A stretch of 64,000 nt of DNA from Paractinoplanes maris (GTDB lineage: Bacteria; Actinomycetota; Actinomycetes; Mycobacteriales; Micromonosporaceae), in NCBI RefSeq assembly GCF_023544465.1, contig NZ_JALPVL010000002.1, positions 62,001 through 126,000 on the forward strand, read 5' to 3'. Positions 16,660 through 25,650 of the stretch are shown in pieces; positions within the stretch are counted from its first letter, which is position 1; the number at the start of each line of letters is the position of its first letter. Under the pieces are notes generated by a model that ran no database searches, was not told where the DNA came from, and saw nothing but the letters and a program-made list of their open reading frames with translations. Made by a program: the position numbers and the translations under genes.

Positions 16660-19600
16660 TACGGGAACGTGATCCCATACTTGGCGAAGCCCTTCCGGCC
16701 GAGCGCGACGGAAGCGGCCGACGGCTGGTAGTGGCCGCTGCGCTCGTCGATCTCCGCGCCGAAGTATCCACCGCTACCGTCATCAAAGATCATCGCTTCT
16801 CCCGCCGCCAGCACGGACTTGCCGTCGGCCAGGATCGAGTGCTTGACCTCGACACCGTTCTTCGTCTTCTGGACGACCATCAGACTACCGTCGGTGAGGA
16901 TCGCCCATTTGATCTTCTCGCCGGACTGCACGTACTCGCGGAACCGGGCGTTGTCCGGCCGGACAGCGGCGAGCCCGACGGATGCCGCCTCGCGAACCTC
17001 CTGGTCGTAAAGACGTTCGAGCAGGTTCGGCCAAGGCTTGCACTCTTCGGGCTCCGCCATCGCCGCGAGGGAGAATCCCGCCCGCCGGTTGCTCAGGCTC
17101 GTGCAGGGCACGCCCTTCTTCTTCCGGAACGTCTTGAGCTCGCGGATCAGATCGACGCCACGCTTGCCACCGGGCAGCCAGCCGCCCACCGGCAACATCG
17201 AGAACAAGCTCTCCGCGGCGCCCGTCTTGTCACCCTCGAGATAGGACACCATCGCGTCCAGGGCATCACACGGCTCACCCACGACCGGAACGAAGCCGCA
17301 CAGGGTCAGCACGATGTGCATGACCAGGACCGTGCGCTCCTTGTCCTGCTTCAGCTTGTCGAAGTAGAGCGGCATGACCTGCTCACAGGCGGGCGCGTTC
17401 GAGCCGAACCGGATGGTGCAGAAGTTCTCGTCGTTGTCGATGGCGGCGATCAGCTGATCGCCGTTGCACCGGATGCCCTGCATGTAGAGCCGGATGTCGC
17501 CGCATTTGGCCTGCAGCACCGCCTGCTGCTGGCGACGCCTCTCGTCCTCTTCCTTCTTGCGCAGGTCCAAGGAGATCTTCAAGGTGTCGACGGCGGCCTG
17601 GGCCGCCTCGGCGGCGCTCTTCTGCGCGTCGTCGGCCGACTTCTTGGCGTCCGCCGCCCGGCGACGGGCGAACTCGGCGCTGGACCGGGCGGCCGCGGCC
17701 GCGTTGCGAGCCTTGGCCGCCGAGGCCTCAGCCTGCTCGGCGCTGCGCTTCGCGGCAGCCGCGGCGTTCTTCGCCGTCTGCGCCGACTGCGCGGCGTCCG
17801 CGGCTGATTTCTTGGCGTTTTCGGCCGAGGTCTGCGCCGCCGTCGCGTACGACTTCGCGTCGTCCGCCGACTGCTTGGCCATCGTCTCGTAGGACTTGGC
17901 GGCGTCGGTCGCCTGTCGCGCGATGGCTGCCGCCTGAGCCGCGAGCGCCGCCTGCTGCTTGGCCACGGCGGCCGCCCGCGCCGCATCCTGGACCAAGGAA
18001 TCGATCTTGGCCGCGTGCGCCGCGGCCTCCTCGTCGCGCTGCTGCGCCTTGAACCGGGTCGTCGCCAGGAAGTGCTGCGCGTAGGACCGGGGTCCGGACA
18101 GCGCCACCTGCGCCGCCGCCTTCACCTCGGGACCGCCGGCCGTCATGATCTGGCCGATCTCGATCCGCGCGTCCTGGTCGGCGGCCACGTATCGGCCCTC
18201 GCGCAGGAACCGGTCCCGGTCCTCGGCCGAACCGCTCAGCGCGGCCTGACCGGCATTCGCCATCGCCGGTCCGCCCGCGGTCATCAGCTTACCGACCAGG
18301 ACCCGGTCGTCGTGTTCCTTGTCCGGGTAGGCCCGCGTCTGCAGGAACGACCGGACCGCTGCCGTCGTGCCGGCGACGGCGGTCGTGGCGGCCGCCTTCA
18401 AGCCGGCGTTGTCGGTCGATTCGATGATGGCCCCGACGGTTTCCCGATCGTCCTGCTCGGTGGCCATCGGGAGGCTGGTGCGAACGAAGGCGATGACATC
18501 GGCGTCGGTGCCGACGAGTGCGGTCTCGGCCGCGGTCCGGGTCCATCCCCCGCCGGTGGTCAGCAGGCGGCTCGCGACCTGACGCCCGAGCGAGACCACG
18601 GTCGCGGTCGGCGCGCCGGGCTGCGATGCCTCGGCGATCAACCGCTCGGTCTCCGCATCGCGCTGGGCCTCTTCGCCCTCGTCCCAGCGAGCCTGGTCCA
18701 GGTTCGCCTGCTCGATCTCCCGCTGCTCCTCGGCGGCGAGCATGTTCTCGACCCGCTGGGCGTCGATCCGAGCCTGGTCCGCCTCACGGGCCAGCCGCGC
18801 GATCCGGCCGGCTTCCGCCGCCGCCTGCTCCGCCACCCGGGCCGCGGCCAAGGCGTTGTCAGCGTGCTGACGGGCCTCCTCGGACGCCTTACTCGTCTTG
18901 CCGGCGTTCAGCGCCGCCCGTTCGGCGGCGGCCGCGGCCCGCTCGGCATGAGCCGCGGAGTCGTTGGCGAAGGTCTGGGCGCTGCCCGCGGCGTCGGCCG
19001 ACTGCTGGGCATATCGCTGGGAGGCCGCGGCCGCCTTGGCCGCCTCGCTCGCCTTGCGCCGGGCCTTGGCGGCGGCCCGGTCAGCCTCGGCGGAGGAGGC
19101 ACCGGCCGCGGCCGCCTGCCGACCGGCCTCGCTCGCGGCGTTCGCCGCGGCCGCCGAATCGGCCACCGCGCCGCCCGCTGCCGCGGCGGCCGTGGCCGAC
19201 TGCTGGGCCGCGGTCCGGGCCAGGCCGGCGGCCGCCGCCGCCTCGCGGGTGCTCTTGGCCACGGCCTTGGCGTTCTGAGCGGCCTTGTTCGCCGCGTCGG
19301 CCTTCGTGGCATCGGTCGCCGCGTCGAACGCCGCACGGTCGGCCCGGCTGGCCGCGTCGCCGGCCCGCGCGGCCGCGGTGACCGCCCGGGAGGCGGCTCT
19401 GGCCGCCGTACGCGCCGCCGCGTTGGCCGCATTGGCCGCGCTCACCGCGACCTGCGCCGCATCGGCCGCACGCTTGGCCGCATCGGCAGCACGCTTCGCG
19501 GCCCGGGCCGCCTTGACCGCCGAATCCTTGGCCGCGGCGGTCTCCCGCGCGGCATCCTCGGCGGCCAGCCGGGCCAGGCGCGCCGTCTCGACCGCCCGGG

Positions 19601-20360
19601 CCGACGCGGCCTTCGCCGCCGTCGTCTCCCGGATCGCCAGTTTGCTGGCCTCGTTGGCCTGCTGCACCAGCTCGGTCACGGTCTGCAGCTCGTCGTCCCG
19701 GGCGCGGGCCACATCCTGCCCGTACGACAGGAACTCCTCGATGTCCTCCGGTGTGCCCGACAGGGCCGCCTGCGCCGCCGCCTTGAGGTTGCTGCCACCG
19801 CCCGACATGATCTGCCCGACCTGGGTCCGATCGTCATGCCGCTGCGCCACGTATTGCTGGGTCCGCAGGAACTCCTCGATGTCGGCCGTGGTGCCGTTGA
19901 GAGCCAGCTGGCCCAGCCGCTGCACCTCCCCGCCGCCGCCCGTCATGACCTGGCCGACGCGGGCCCGCTCGTCGCGGTCCCACGAGGTCTCCCAGCCGGC
20001 CTCGAGGAAGTCGCGCCGGTTCTTCGCGGTCCCGTCGAGGGCGGCTTGACCGGCGGTCCGCATCGCCGTGCCGCCGACCGCGATGAGCTCCGCGATGGCG
20101 TCGCGATCGTCGAGATCACGCGCCTTCATCAGACCGTTCGGCACAAAATCCCGCAGCGCCGAGTCCGGCCCGGTCAGTGCCGCCTCCGCAGCCGCGGCCA
20201 CGTTGTCGTCACCGAACAGCTTCATCTTGACGGCCAGCGCGCGCACCGCCGCCGGGTCGGTGTCGGTCACCGCCGCGGAGGCCGGGGCCGGCACTCCGAC
20301 GAACGTCGTCATGATCGCGGCCGCGGCGGCCGCCATCACGAGCCTTTGCCGGACTCTCAT
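16659..20360 (-). CDS. Giant secreted ALF-repeat coiled-coil protein with pre-toxin-like C-terminus
   Basis: 1233 residues. Signal peptide (MRVRQRLVMAAAAAAIMTTF...ASAA). Eight ALF repeats (about 45 residues: AL-GT-x2-D-x3-FL ... DDR-x2-VGQIM-GG) occur in two blocks of four, at about 55-230 and 600-770. Each block is followed by a long Ala-Lys-rich coiled coil (about 230-575 and 775-945), so the molecule looks internally duplicated. Then come a Cys-containing segment, a pre-toxin-like VVGEPCDALDAMVSYLEGD...MLPVGGWLPGGKRG (about 1020-1065), and a compact C-terminal domain with VKHSILADGKSVLAAGEA and SGHYQPSAAS (about 1170-1215). ALF repeats are known from secreted actinobacterial proteins of unknown function. 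The C-terminal layout suggests a polymorphic toxin or surface effector; catalysis is not assignable by eye. ATG at 20360 with AGGA upstream. Confidence 0.8.
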   Translation of the reverse strand: MRVRQRLVMAAAAAAIMTTFVGVPAPASAAVTDTDPAAVRALAVKMKLFGDDNVAAAAEAALTGPDSALRDFVPNGLMKARDLDDRDAIAELIAVGGTAMRTAGQAALDGTAKNRRDFLEAGWETSWDRDERARVGQVMTGGGGEVQRLGQLALNGTTADIEEFLRTQQYVAQRHDDRTQVGQIMSGGGSNLKAAAQAALSGTPEDIEEFLSYGQDVARARDDELQTVTELVQQANEASKLAIRETTAAKAASARAVETARLARLAAEDAARETAAAKDSAVKAARAAKRAADAAKRAADAAQVAVSAANAANAAARTAARAASRAVTAAARAGDAASRADRAAFDAATDATKADAANKAAQNAKAVAKSTREAAAAAGLARTAAQQSATAAAAAGGAVADSAAAANAASEAGRQAAAAGASSAEADRAAAKARRKASEAAKAAAASQRYAQQSADAAGSAQTFANDSAAHAERAAAAAERAALNAGKTSKASEEARQHADNALAAARVAEQAAAEAGRIARLAREADQARIDAQRVENMLAAEEQREIEQANLDQARWDEGEEAQRDAETERLIAEASQPGAPTATVVSLGRQVASRLLTTGGGWTRTAAETALVGTDADVIAFVRTSLPMATEQDDRETVGAIIESTDNAGLKAAATTAVAGTTAAVRSFLQTRAYPDKEHDDRVLVGKLMTAGGPAMANAGQAALSGSAEDRDRFLREGRYVAADQDARIEIGQIMTAGGPEVKAAAQVALSGPRSYAQHFLATTRFKAQQRDEEAAAHAAKIDSLVQDAARAAAVAKQQAALAAQAAAIARQATDAAKSYETMAKQSADDAKSYATAAQTSAENAKKSAADAAQSAQTAKNAAAAAKRSAEQAEASAAKARNAAAAARSSAEFARRRAADAKKSADDAQKSAAEAAQAAVDTLKISLDLRKKEEDERRRQQQAVLQAKCGDIRLYMQGIRCNGDQLIAAIDNDENFCTIRFGSNAPACEQVMPLYFDKLKQDKERTVLVMHIVLTLCGFVPVVGEPCDALDAMVSYLEGDKTGAAESLFSMLPVGGWLPGGKRGVDLIRELKTFRKKKGVPCTSLSNRRAGFSLAAMAEPEECKPWPNLLERLYDQEVREAASVGLAAVRPDNARFREYVQSGEKIKWAILTDGSLMVVQKTKNGVEVKHSILADGKSVLAAGEAMIFDDGSGGYFGAEIDERSGHYQPSAASVALGRKGFAKYGITFP

Positions 20361-20559
20361 CTGGTTGTTGTTCCTTTCGGCCCGGCTACAGCGGTCGTGG
20401 CGCGGCAGCGACGTTCAGGTCGGCGAGTCGGAGGGACGGGAGGTGACCGTCCACCGCACCGCGGCGCCGTGACACGCCAACCGCGGCAGGGCAGCACGGA
20501 TCAGCACCCGCTCGTCGAGCGCGCGCCGATCCGCCTGGTCGAGACTGTGGAGAAGGTTG

Positions 20560-21039
20560 TCAGGCGCGAAGCTCCAGGAGCGTGGCCGACGGCCGGTTCT
20601 CCGCCTCGCCCACCGCGGTCCACCAGTTCTGCTGCACCTGCTTGGTCTCGGTCTCGGTCTCCCCCTCGACCTGCAGGGTCGCCTCCAGCGGCTTGTTCTC
20701 GCTGTAGACGTAGGTGCTGCGGCCGATCTCCAGCTTCAGGTAGCCGTGCGCGCCCCTCAGCTGGAAGCAGACGTAGTCCGCGAAGTCGTAGGACTCGATC
20801 TTGATGACGTCACCCGCGACGTCGCAGTCCACGAAAAGGATGTTGCCATCGCCTGAGATCAGCTTCAGGTTGTGCTCGGCCAGGATCGCGTCACGCCCGG
20901 GGTACGCGAAGTCCTCGACCAGTGAGCCGGGGCTGTCGGCCGCGCCGGCCGGCTGCTGGGCGACAGCCACCGCTGCGGCCACGGCGGCAACGGCGGCAAG
21001 GCTCGCCGCGGCGACGGCCTTTCGGGGCAACGCGAGCAT
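20560..21039 (-). CDS. Small secreted protein of unknown function, companion of the ALF-repeat protein
   Basis: 159 residues. The start ATG at 21039 has GGAGA about 7 bases upstream and begins a clear signal peptide (ALPRKAVAAASLAAVAAVAAAVAVAQQPAGA); an in-frame start farther upstream would bury it. The mature part opens with LVEDFAYPGRDAILAEHNLKL followed by ISGDGNILFVDC, and has three Cys. I recall similar ILAE-x3-KLI-GDG-x-I segments in other secreted actinobacterial proteins, often ones with repeats, but no function is known. Same strand as, and 199 bp upstream of, the ALF gene, so the two may be co-transcribed. The 20361-20559 gap contains no recognisable gene. Confidence 0.75.
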   Translation of the reverse strand: MLALPRKAVAAASLAAVAAVAAAVAVAQQPAGAADSPGSLVEDFAYPGRDAILAEHNLKLISGDGNILFVDCDVAGDVIKIESYDFADYVCFQLRGAHGYLKLEIGRSTYVYSENKPLEATLQVEGETETETKQVQQNWWTAVGEAENRPSATLLELRA

Positions 21040-21086
21040 CGAGATCTCCAGTGGTCGAGACCCACGAGGAAGCACGCTTGCGCCCA

Positions 21087-21106
21087 GCCTCGGCACATGC
21101 CGAGGC
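21087..21106. promoter_or_regulatory. Operator-like palindrome upstream of the small secreted protein gene
   Basis: GCCTCGGCA-CA-TGCCGAGGC, 9-bp arms and a 2-base centre, too tight for a terminator loop. It lies 48 bp upstream of the ATG at 21039 (minus) and could be a repressor or activator site for the ALF-protein locus. Confidence 0.4.
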
Positions 21107-21270
21107 CACCCTGGCGACGTTCACGAGTCGTGACCAGCACGACTCCCCCGTGGATCCATGAACAGTCGACGCAGATTAACAGCCGACGATCCATGGCGGA
21201 GTGTGACGTAGGTAAAAACTTCGATGTCTTGGGTGAACAGCTCCCGGCCCCGGAACGGTCGAGTGGCTGT

Positions 21271-22035
21271 TCAGGCGGGGGTGCTGAGCGCCGGCACCCC
21301 GGCCAGACGTTCGCCGATGACGAGGGACGGCCGGCTCCAGGCGGCTCGCAGCGCGGCCTGATCGGGCGCCTCGGACAGGAACCATCCCGAGTGGAACGTC
21401 CCCCGCGGCCATCCCCGCGTTTCGCACAACCGCGCCATTCCGGTCAGCTGGTGGCTGAGCCGCCGGGAGACGTACGCGTCGAGGCCGATCGGCCGGCCGG
21501 CGGCCAGCGCCGACGGGGTCGGGGTCGACCCCTCCGAGTGCAGCACGGCGTAGGCCGGATCGAGCACGGTGCAGCACGTCTCGAGATAACGCAGCACCAC
21601 GGACTGCCGTTCCTCGGCGGCCGCCCGCTCCTCGTCGGTCCAGAGTCCCCGGGGCACCGCGAAGGCGCCCGCCTCCACCGTCACCTCCACCGGATGCCGG
21701 TCGGCCGGCAGCCGCTCGCCCGGTGTGGCCGCGTACGAGACGCCGGCCGCCCCGACGCCGGGCAGATGCATCGACACCCGGTAAGCGCTCCCGTCCCGCA
21801 CGCTGCGGCGCACATCCCGGACCGAGCGCCCACCCGCGTACGAGATGCCGGGCGCGTCCGGCACGCGAGAGAACGCGGTTGCCGCCGGCCCGAAGAACAT
21901 CGACCCGCTGAAAGTCCCCCCGCACTCCTCGAGCACGGCGCCGACCGCGGCCAGCGCCGGCTCGTCGTGCACCCGATCGAGCCACAGGCCGAAGGTCAGG
22001 AAGACCCCACCCGGCCACATCGACGTGAGTCTCAT
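21271..22035 (-). CDS. Uncharacterised protein
   Basis: 254 residues, soluble, no signal peptide. Notable segments: FGLWLDRVHDEPALAAVGAVLEECGGTF at the start, LHLPGV-type central strand region, and WPRGTFHSGWFLSE near the C-terminus. I do not recognise the family; nothing suggests membrane location or enzymatic motifs. Start ATG at 22035; a second in-frame ATG at 22020 is possible, and neither has a strong ribosome site. The gene is a lone minus-strand unit between the ALF locus and the divergent ABC operon. Codon use is typical of the surrounding genes, so it is a real gene rather than a shadow. Confidence 0.65.
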   Translation of the reverse strand: MRLTSMWPGGVFLTFGLWLDRVHDEPALAAVGAVLEECGGTFSGSMFFGPAATAFSRVPDAPGISYAGGRSVRDVRRSVRDGSAYRVSMHLPGVGAAGVSYAATPGERLPADRHPVEVTVEAGAFAVPRGLWTDEERAAAEERQSVVLRYLETCCTVLDPAYAVLHSEGSTPTPSALAAGRPIGLDAYVSRRLSHQLTGMARLCETRGWPRGTFHSGWFLSEAPDQAALRAAWSRPSLVIGERLAGVPALSTPA

Positions 22036-22153
22036 GTCCGATCCAACGCGCCGACCACCGGACAGGGTGCGGTCCTCGAAAGCTGAGAGCGGGCTGAGAG
22101 AACCCCCGGTCGACTCAGGGTTTAACCGGATCCGGGTGAGTGCGTGCGGTTCC

Positions 22154-22159
22154 TAGGCT
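22154..22159 (+). promoter_or_regulatory. Possible -10 element for a leaderless ABC-operon transcript
   Basis: TAGGCT, seven bases before the GTG start at 22167. No convincing -35 is seen at 16-18 bp. The spacing would put the transcription start at or next to the start codon. Confidence 0.35.
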
Positions 22160-22166
22160 GTGAGGC

Positions 22167-23081
22167 GTGACCATCATCGCGACACAGTCGCTCACGAAGA
22201 CGTACGGCGGCGGGGTGACCGCTCTCCGCGAGCTCACCGTCGACGTCGAGGCGGGCGTGATCGGGCTGGTCGGCGCCAACGGCGCCGGCAAGAGCACTTT
22301 CATCAAGATCATGCTTGGGCTGACCGCACCCACCAGCGGCGAGGTCCGGGTCTTCGGACTTGACCCGGTGACCGAGACCGACCAGGTGCGGGCGCGCGTC
22401 GGCTACATGCCGGAGAACGACTGCCTGCCGCCGGACGTGTCGGCCAGCGAGTTCGTGACCCACCTGGGCCGGCTCAGCGGGCTGCCCAGGACGGCCGCCC
22501 GCGAGCGGGCCTCCGAGGCGCTGCGCCACGTCGGCCTCTACGAGGAGCGCTACCGTCAGATCGGTGGCTACTCGACCGGCATGAAGCAGCGCGTCAAGCT
22601 GGCCCAGGCCCTGGTCCACGACCCCGACCTGCTGCTGCTGGACGAGCCGACCAACGGCCTCGACCCGGCCGGCCGCGACGCCATGCTCAATCTGGTGCAC
22701 CGCATCGGCACCGAGTTCGGCATCTCCGTCGTCGTCTGCTCGCACCTGCTCGGTGAGGTCGAGCGCATCTGCGACTCGCTGATCGCGATCGAGGGTGGCC
22801 GCCTGCTGCGGGCCGACCGGATCTCGGCCATGACGGCGGCCTCCGACATCCTGGCCGTCGAGGTCAGCGAGGGCACCGACGAGCTGGCCGAGGCGCTGAC
22901 CCAGCTCCAGCTGACGGTGACCCGCGAGGGCCGCCTGCTGCTGGTGCCGCTCACCGCGGAGTCCGACTACGACGCCATCCTGCGGGCCGTCGCCGAGCTG
23001 GACCTGCCCCTGCACCGCCTCGACCAGCGACGCCACCGGGTGGCCGAGCTCTTCACCACGAAGGAGACGGCCGATGTCTGA
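22167..23081 (+). CDS. ABC transporter ATP-binding protein (first of two)
   Basis: 304 residues. Nucleotide-binding domain with Walker A GANGAGKST (about 36), Q-loop MPENDCLPP, a signature region GYSTGMKQRVKLAQAL and Walker B LLLLDEPTNGLDP, then H-loop VCSHLLGEVE; the C-terminal 80 residues are the variable extension of ABC-2-type exporters. Couples ATP hydrolysis to the permease encoded next, whose start overlaps this gene by eight bases. Substrate unknown. GTG start; no clear ribosome site, consistent with a leaderless message. First gene of a four-gene operon to 25555. Confidence 0.92.
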   Translation: MTIIATQSLTKTYGGGVTALRELTVDVEAGVIGLVGANGAGKSTFIKIMLGLTAPTSGEVRVFGLDPVTETDQVRARVGYMPENDCLPPDVSASEFVTHLGRLSGLPRTAARERASEALRHVGLYEERYRQIGGYSTGMKQRVKLAQALVHDPDLLLLDEPTNGLDPAGRDAMLNLVHRIGTEFGISVVVCSHLLGEVERICDSLIAIEGGRLLRADRISAMTAASDILAVEVSEGTDELAEALTQLQLTVTREGRLLLVPLTAESDYDAILRAVAELDLPLHRLDQRRHRVAELFTTKETADV

Positions 23082-23937
23082 CGCCGGCGTCATCCACGAC
23101 ATCGGATATCAGCGCTACGAGGGCCCACGTCTGGGCCGCTCCGCGGTGTTCGGCGCGATCTACCAGCACGGGCTGCGGGCCTCGTTCGGGCTCGGCCGCT
23201 CGGCCAAGGCCAAGATCTTCCCGTGGCTGGTCGCGGGCATCGTCCTGCTGGTCGCGGTGATCAACGCCGCGGTGAAGGCCCAGGCCAACATCATTCTGTT
23301 CGACTACTTCTCGTTCGACGACACGATGAGCTGGCTGGTCATCTTCTTCGTCGCCATCGTCGCGCCCGAGCTGGTCTCGCGGGACATGCGCTCGGGGGTG
23401 CTGCCGCTCTACTTCAGCCGGCCGCTGCGCGCCTTCGACTACATCGGGGCCAAGTTCGTCGCGCTGGCCACCGCGGTCTTCCTGCTGCTGGGCGTGCCGC
23501 AGCTGATCATGTTCCTCGGTGGGGCGTTCACCACCGACGACGGCGCCAAGGGTGTGTGGAACGAATTCCTCGACCTGCTGCCGGGCTGGGGCTACAGCCT
23601 GCTCTGGGCCGTGGTCTTCGCCTCGATCAGCCTGCTGATCGCCTCGGTCACCGGCAAGCGCGCCTTCGCGGCCGGCGGCATCGTCGCCTTCTTCCTGATG
23701 ACCGCGCCGGTCGTCGGTGTGCTGAGCATCCTGCCGTCGTCGACCGCCCAGCACCTGGCCGGGCTGGCCAGCCCGATGTCGCTGCTGGTCGGCGTCCAGG
23801 CCTGGCTGCGCGGCCGCAACGACCTCGACCTCGACGTCGGCGACTTCGGCGTCATCTACGGCATCGAGGCCTTCTGCCTGGTCTTCGCGGCCCTGCTGCT
23901 GTTGCTGGCCCGCTACCGGAAGGTGGCCTCCCTGTGA
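23074..23937 (+). CDS. ABC-2 type permease (first of two)
   Basis: 287 residues with about six membrane segments, starting near residue 50 (IFPWLVAGIVLLVAVINAA). It carries the ABC-2 hallmarks of an early cytoplasmic stretch and VSRDMRSGVLPLYFSRPLR between helices 2 and 3. It is the membrane half of the exporter whose ATPase is encoded immediately upstream. Its TGA overlaps the GTG of the second ATPase (GTGA at 23934-23937), so translation is coupled. Substrate cannot be told from sequence. Confidence 0.88.
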   Translation: MSDAGVIHDIGYQRYEGPRLGRSAVFGAIYQHGLRASFGLGRSAKAKIFPWLVAGIVLLVAVINAAVKAQANIILFDYFSFDDTMSWLVIFFVAIVAPELVSRDMRSGVLPLYFSRPLRAFDYIGAKFVALATAVFLLLGVPQLIMFLGGAFTTDDGAKGVWNEFLDLLPGWGYSLLWAVVFASISLLIASVTGKRAFAAGGIVAFFLMTAPVVGVLSILPSSTAQHLAGLASPMSLLVGVQAWLRGRNDLDLDVGDFGVIYGIEAFCLVFAALLLLLARYRKVASL

Positions 23938-24845
23938 GCACCGTCGAGCTCGAGAACGTCTCCCGCTGGTACGGCAACGTGGTCGCCGTCAACGACATCA
24001 GCATGACGCTGCAGCCCGGGGTGACCGGCCTGCTCGGTCCCAACGGGGCCGGCAAGACCACGGTGCTGCACATGATGGCCGGCTTCCTCGCCCCGTCCAA
24101 GGGCTCGGTCACCATCGACAACGCGCCGACCTGGCGCAACCCCGGCATCTATCGCACCCTGGGCCTGGTCGCCGAGCGCGAGGCCGTGCACGGCTTCCTC
24201 ACCGCCCACGAGTTCGTGCTGGCCTGCGCCAAGATGCAGAAACTGCCCGACCCGGCCGCCGCGACCAAGCGGGCCCTCGAGCTCGTCGAGATGACGAGCG
24301 CGCAGGACAGGCGTATCGACACCTTCTCCAAGGGCATGCGGCAGCGCACCCGGGTGGCCGCCGCGCTGGTCCACGAGCCGCAGGTGCTGCTGCTCGACGA
24401 GCCGTTCAACGGCATGGACCCGCGCCAGCGCATGCACATGATGGAGCTGCTGCACAAGCTCGGCGACGAGGGCCACACCATCCTGTTCAGCTCGCACATC
24501 CTGGAGGAGGTCGAGCAGCTGTCCGGGCTGGTCCAGGTGATCGTCGCGGGCCGGCTGGCCGCCTCGGGCGACTACCGGCGCATCCGGCGGCTGATGACCA
24601 ACCGGCCGCACGTCTTCGCGCTGCAGAGCTCGGACGACCGCCGGCTCGCGGTCGCGCTGATCGGCGAGAAATCGGTGAGCGGCATCGAGGTCGAGGCGAA
24701 CGGGCTGACCGTGCGCGCGTCCGACTACGGCAGCTTCACCCGCGCCCTGCCGCGCATCGCCCTGGGCGAGGGCATCCGGCTGCGCAAGGTGCTGCCGTCC
24801 GACGAGTCCCTGGAGAGCGTCTTCTCCTACCTGCTGGAGGCATGA
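23934..24845 (+). CDS. ABC transporter ATP-binding protein (second of two)
   Basis: 303 residues. Walker A GPNGAGKTT (about 37), signature FSKGMRQRTRVAAAL, Walker B VLLLDEPFNGMDP, switch His in FSSHILEEVE. Same overall plan as the first ATPase of the operon but clearly diverged, so the operon encodes two exporters or one heteromeric complex. GTG start overlaps the preceding permease stop; the stop overlaps the next permease start (ATGATG at 24842). Confidence 0.92.
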   Translation: MSTVELENVSRWYGNVVAVNDISMTLQPGVTGLLGPNGAGKTTVLHMMAGFLAPSKGSVTIDNAPTWRNPGIYRTLGLVAEREAVHGFLTAHEFVLACAKMQKLPDPAAATKRALELVEMTSAQDRRIDTFSKGMRQRTRVAAALVHEPQVLLLDEPFNGMDPRQRMHMMELLHKLGDEGHTILFSSHILEEVEQLSGLVQVIVAGRLAASGDYRRIRRLMTNRPHVFALQSSDDRRLAVALIGEKSVSGIEVEANGLTVRASDYGSFTRALPRIALGEGIRLRKVLPSDESLESVFSYLLEA

Positions 24846-25555
24846 TGTCCACGGTCGCCTACATCACCGCACGCGGTCTGCTCGGCCGCCGCCGGGTGCT
24901 TCTGCTGCTGCCGCTGCCGCTGTTGCTGGTCGGTCTGGCGCTGATCTGCCGGGCGTACGACGTGGATCCCGACCAGTGGGGGCAGGCGGTGGTCGTCGGG
25001 CTCGGCCTGGCGGTCATGCTCCCGGTCATCTCGCTGATCATCGGCACCGGCGTGCTCGGCTCCGAGGTCGACGACGGCACGATCGTGCACATCCTGACCA
25101 AGCCACTGGCCCGTCGCGACATCATCCTGGCCAAGCTGCTGGTGGCGGCCGGGGTGAGCGCCGTGACCTCGGCCATCCCGCTCTTCGTGACCGGGGTGCT
25201 GGCCGACTCGGTGCGCTTCGGGCTCGCGCTCGTGGTCGGGGCCGTGGCCGGCGCCATCGCCTATTCGGCCCTGTTCCTGCTCCTGAGCCTGGTCACCCGG
25301 CGGCCGGTGCTGCTCGGGCTGGCCTACATCCTGGTCTGGGAGGGCCTGCTCGGACGGTTCGTCAGCGGCACCCGGGTGCTCTCGATCGAGCAGTACGTCA
25401 TCACGATCGCCGACCGGATCGCGCCGACCGGCATGCTCGACGGCAAGGTCTCGGTGCCGGTCGCCATCGTGATGACCGTGATCTTCGCGATCGGCGGCAC
25501 GATCTACGCCGTCAACCGGCTCGGGTCGTTCAGCGTGGCCGGGGAAACCAGCTAG
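24842..25555 (+). CDS. ABC-2 type permease (second of two)
   Basis: 237 residues, about six membrane segments (first LLLLPLPLLLVGLALICRAY, about 20-40). LGSEVDDGTIVHILTKPLARRDIILAKLL-type loop is the conserved ABC-2 element that contacts the ATPase. Partner of the ATPase just upstream. Two adjacent ATGs (24842, 24845) are both possible starts. Ends the operon; no clear terminator before the next gene at 25651. Confidence 0.87.
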   Translation: MMSTVAYITARGLLGRRRVLLLLPLPLLLVGLALICRAYDVDPDQWGQAVVVGLGLAVMLPVISLIIGTGVLGSEVDDGTIVHILTKPLARRDIILAKLLVAAGVSAVTSAIPLFVTGVLADSVRFGLALVVGAVAGAIAYSALFLLLSLVTRRPVLLGLAYILVWEGLLGRFVSGTRVLSIEQYVITIADRIAPTGMLDGKVSVPVAIVMTVIFAIGGTIYAVNRLGSFSVAGETS

Positions 25556-25650
25556 ACGCCTCGAGCTTCTGACCGATCGGACCGGTGCGGACAGTGACGG
25601 GTGTGGTTTGGATGAGTGCACCTCGTCCACCGCCGCCCGGGAGCGCCCGC

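Noticed and set aside
18015..20804. Long plus-strand open frame opposite the ALF-repeat gene
   Set aside because: Arg/Gly/Leu-rich shadow of the Ala-rich coiled coil; no start context and no recognisable domain.
21176..22018. 280-codon minus-strand frame overlapping the 254-residue uncharacterised gene
   Set aside because: Arg/Gly-rich composition; the alternative frame at 21271-22035 has balanced composition and typical codon bias.
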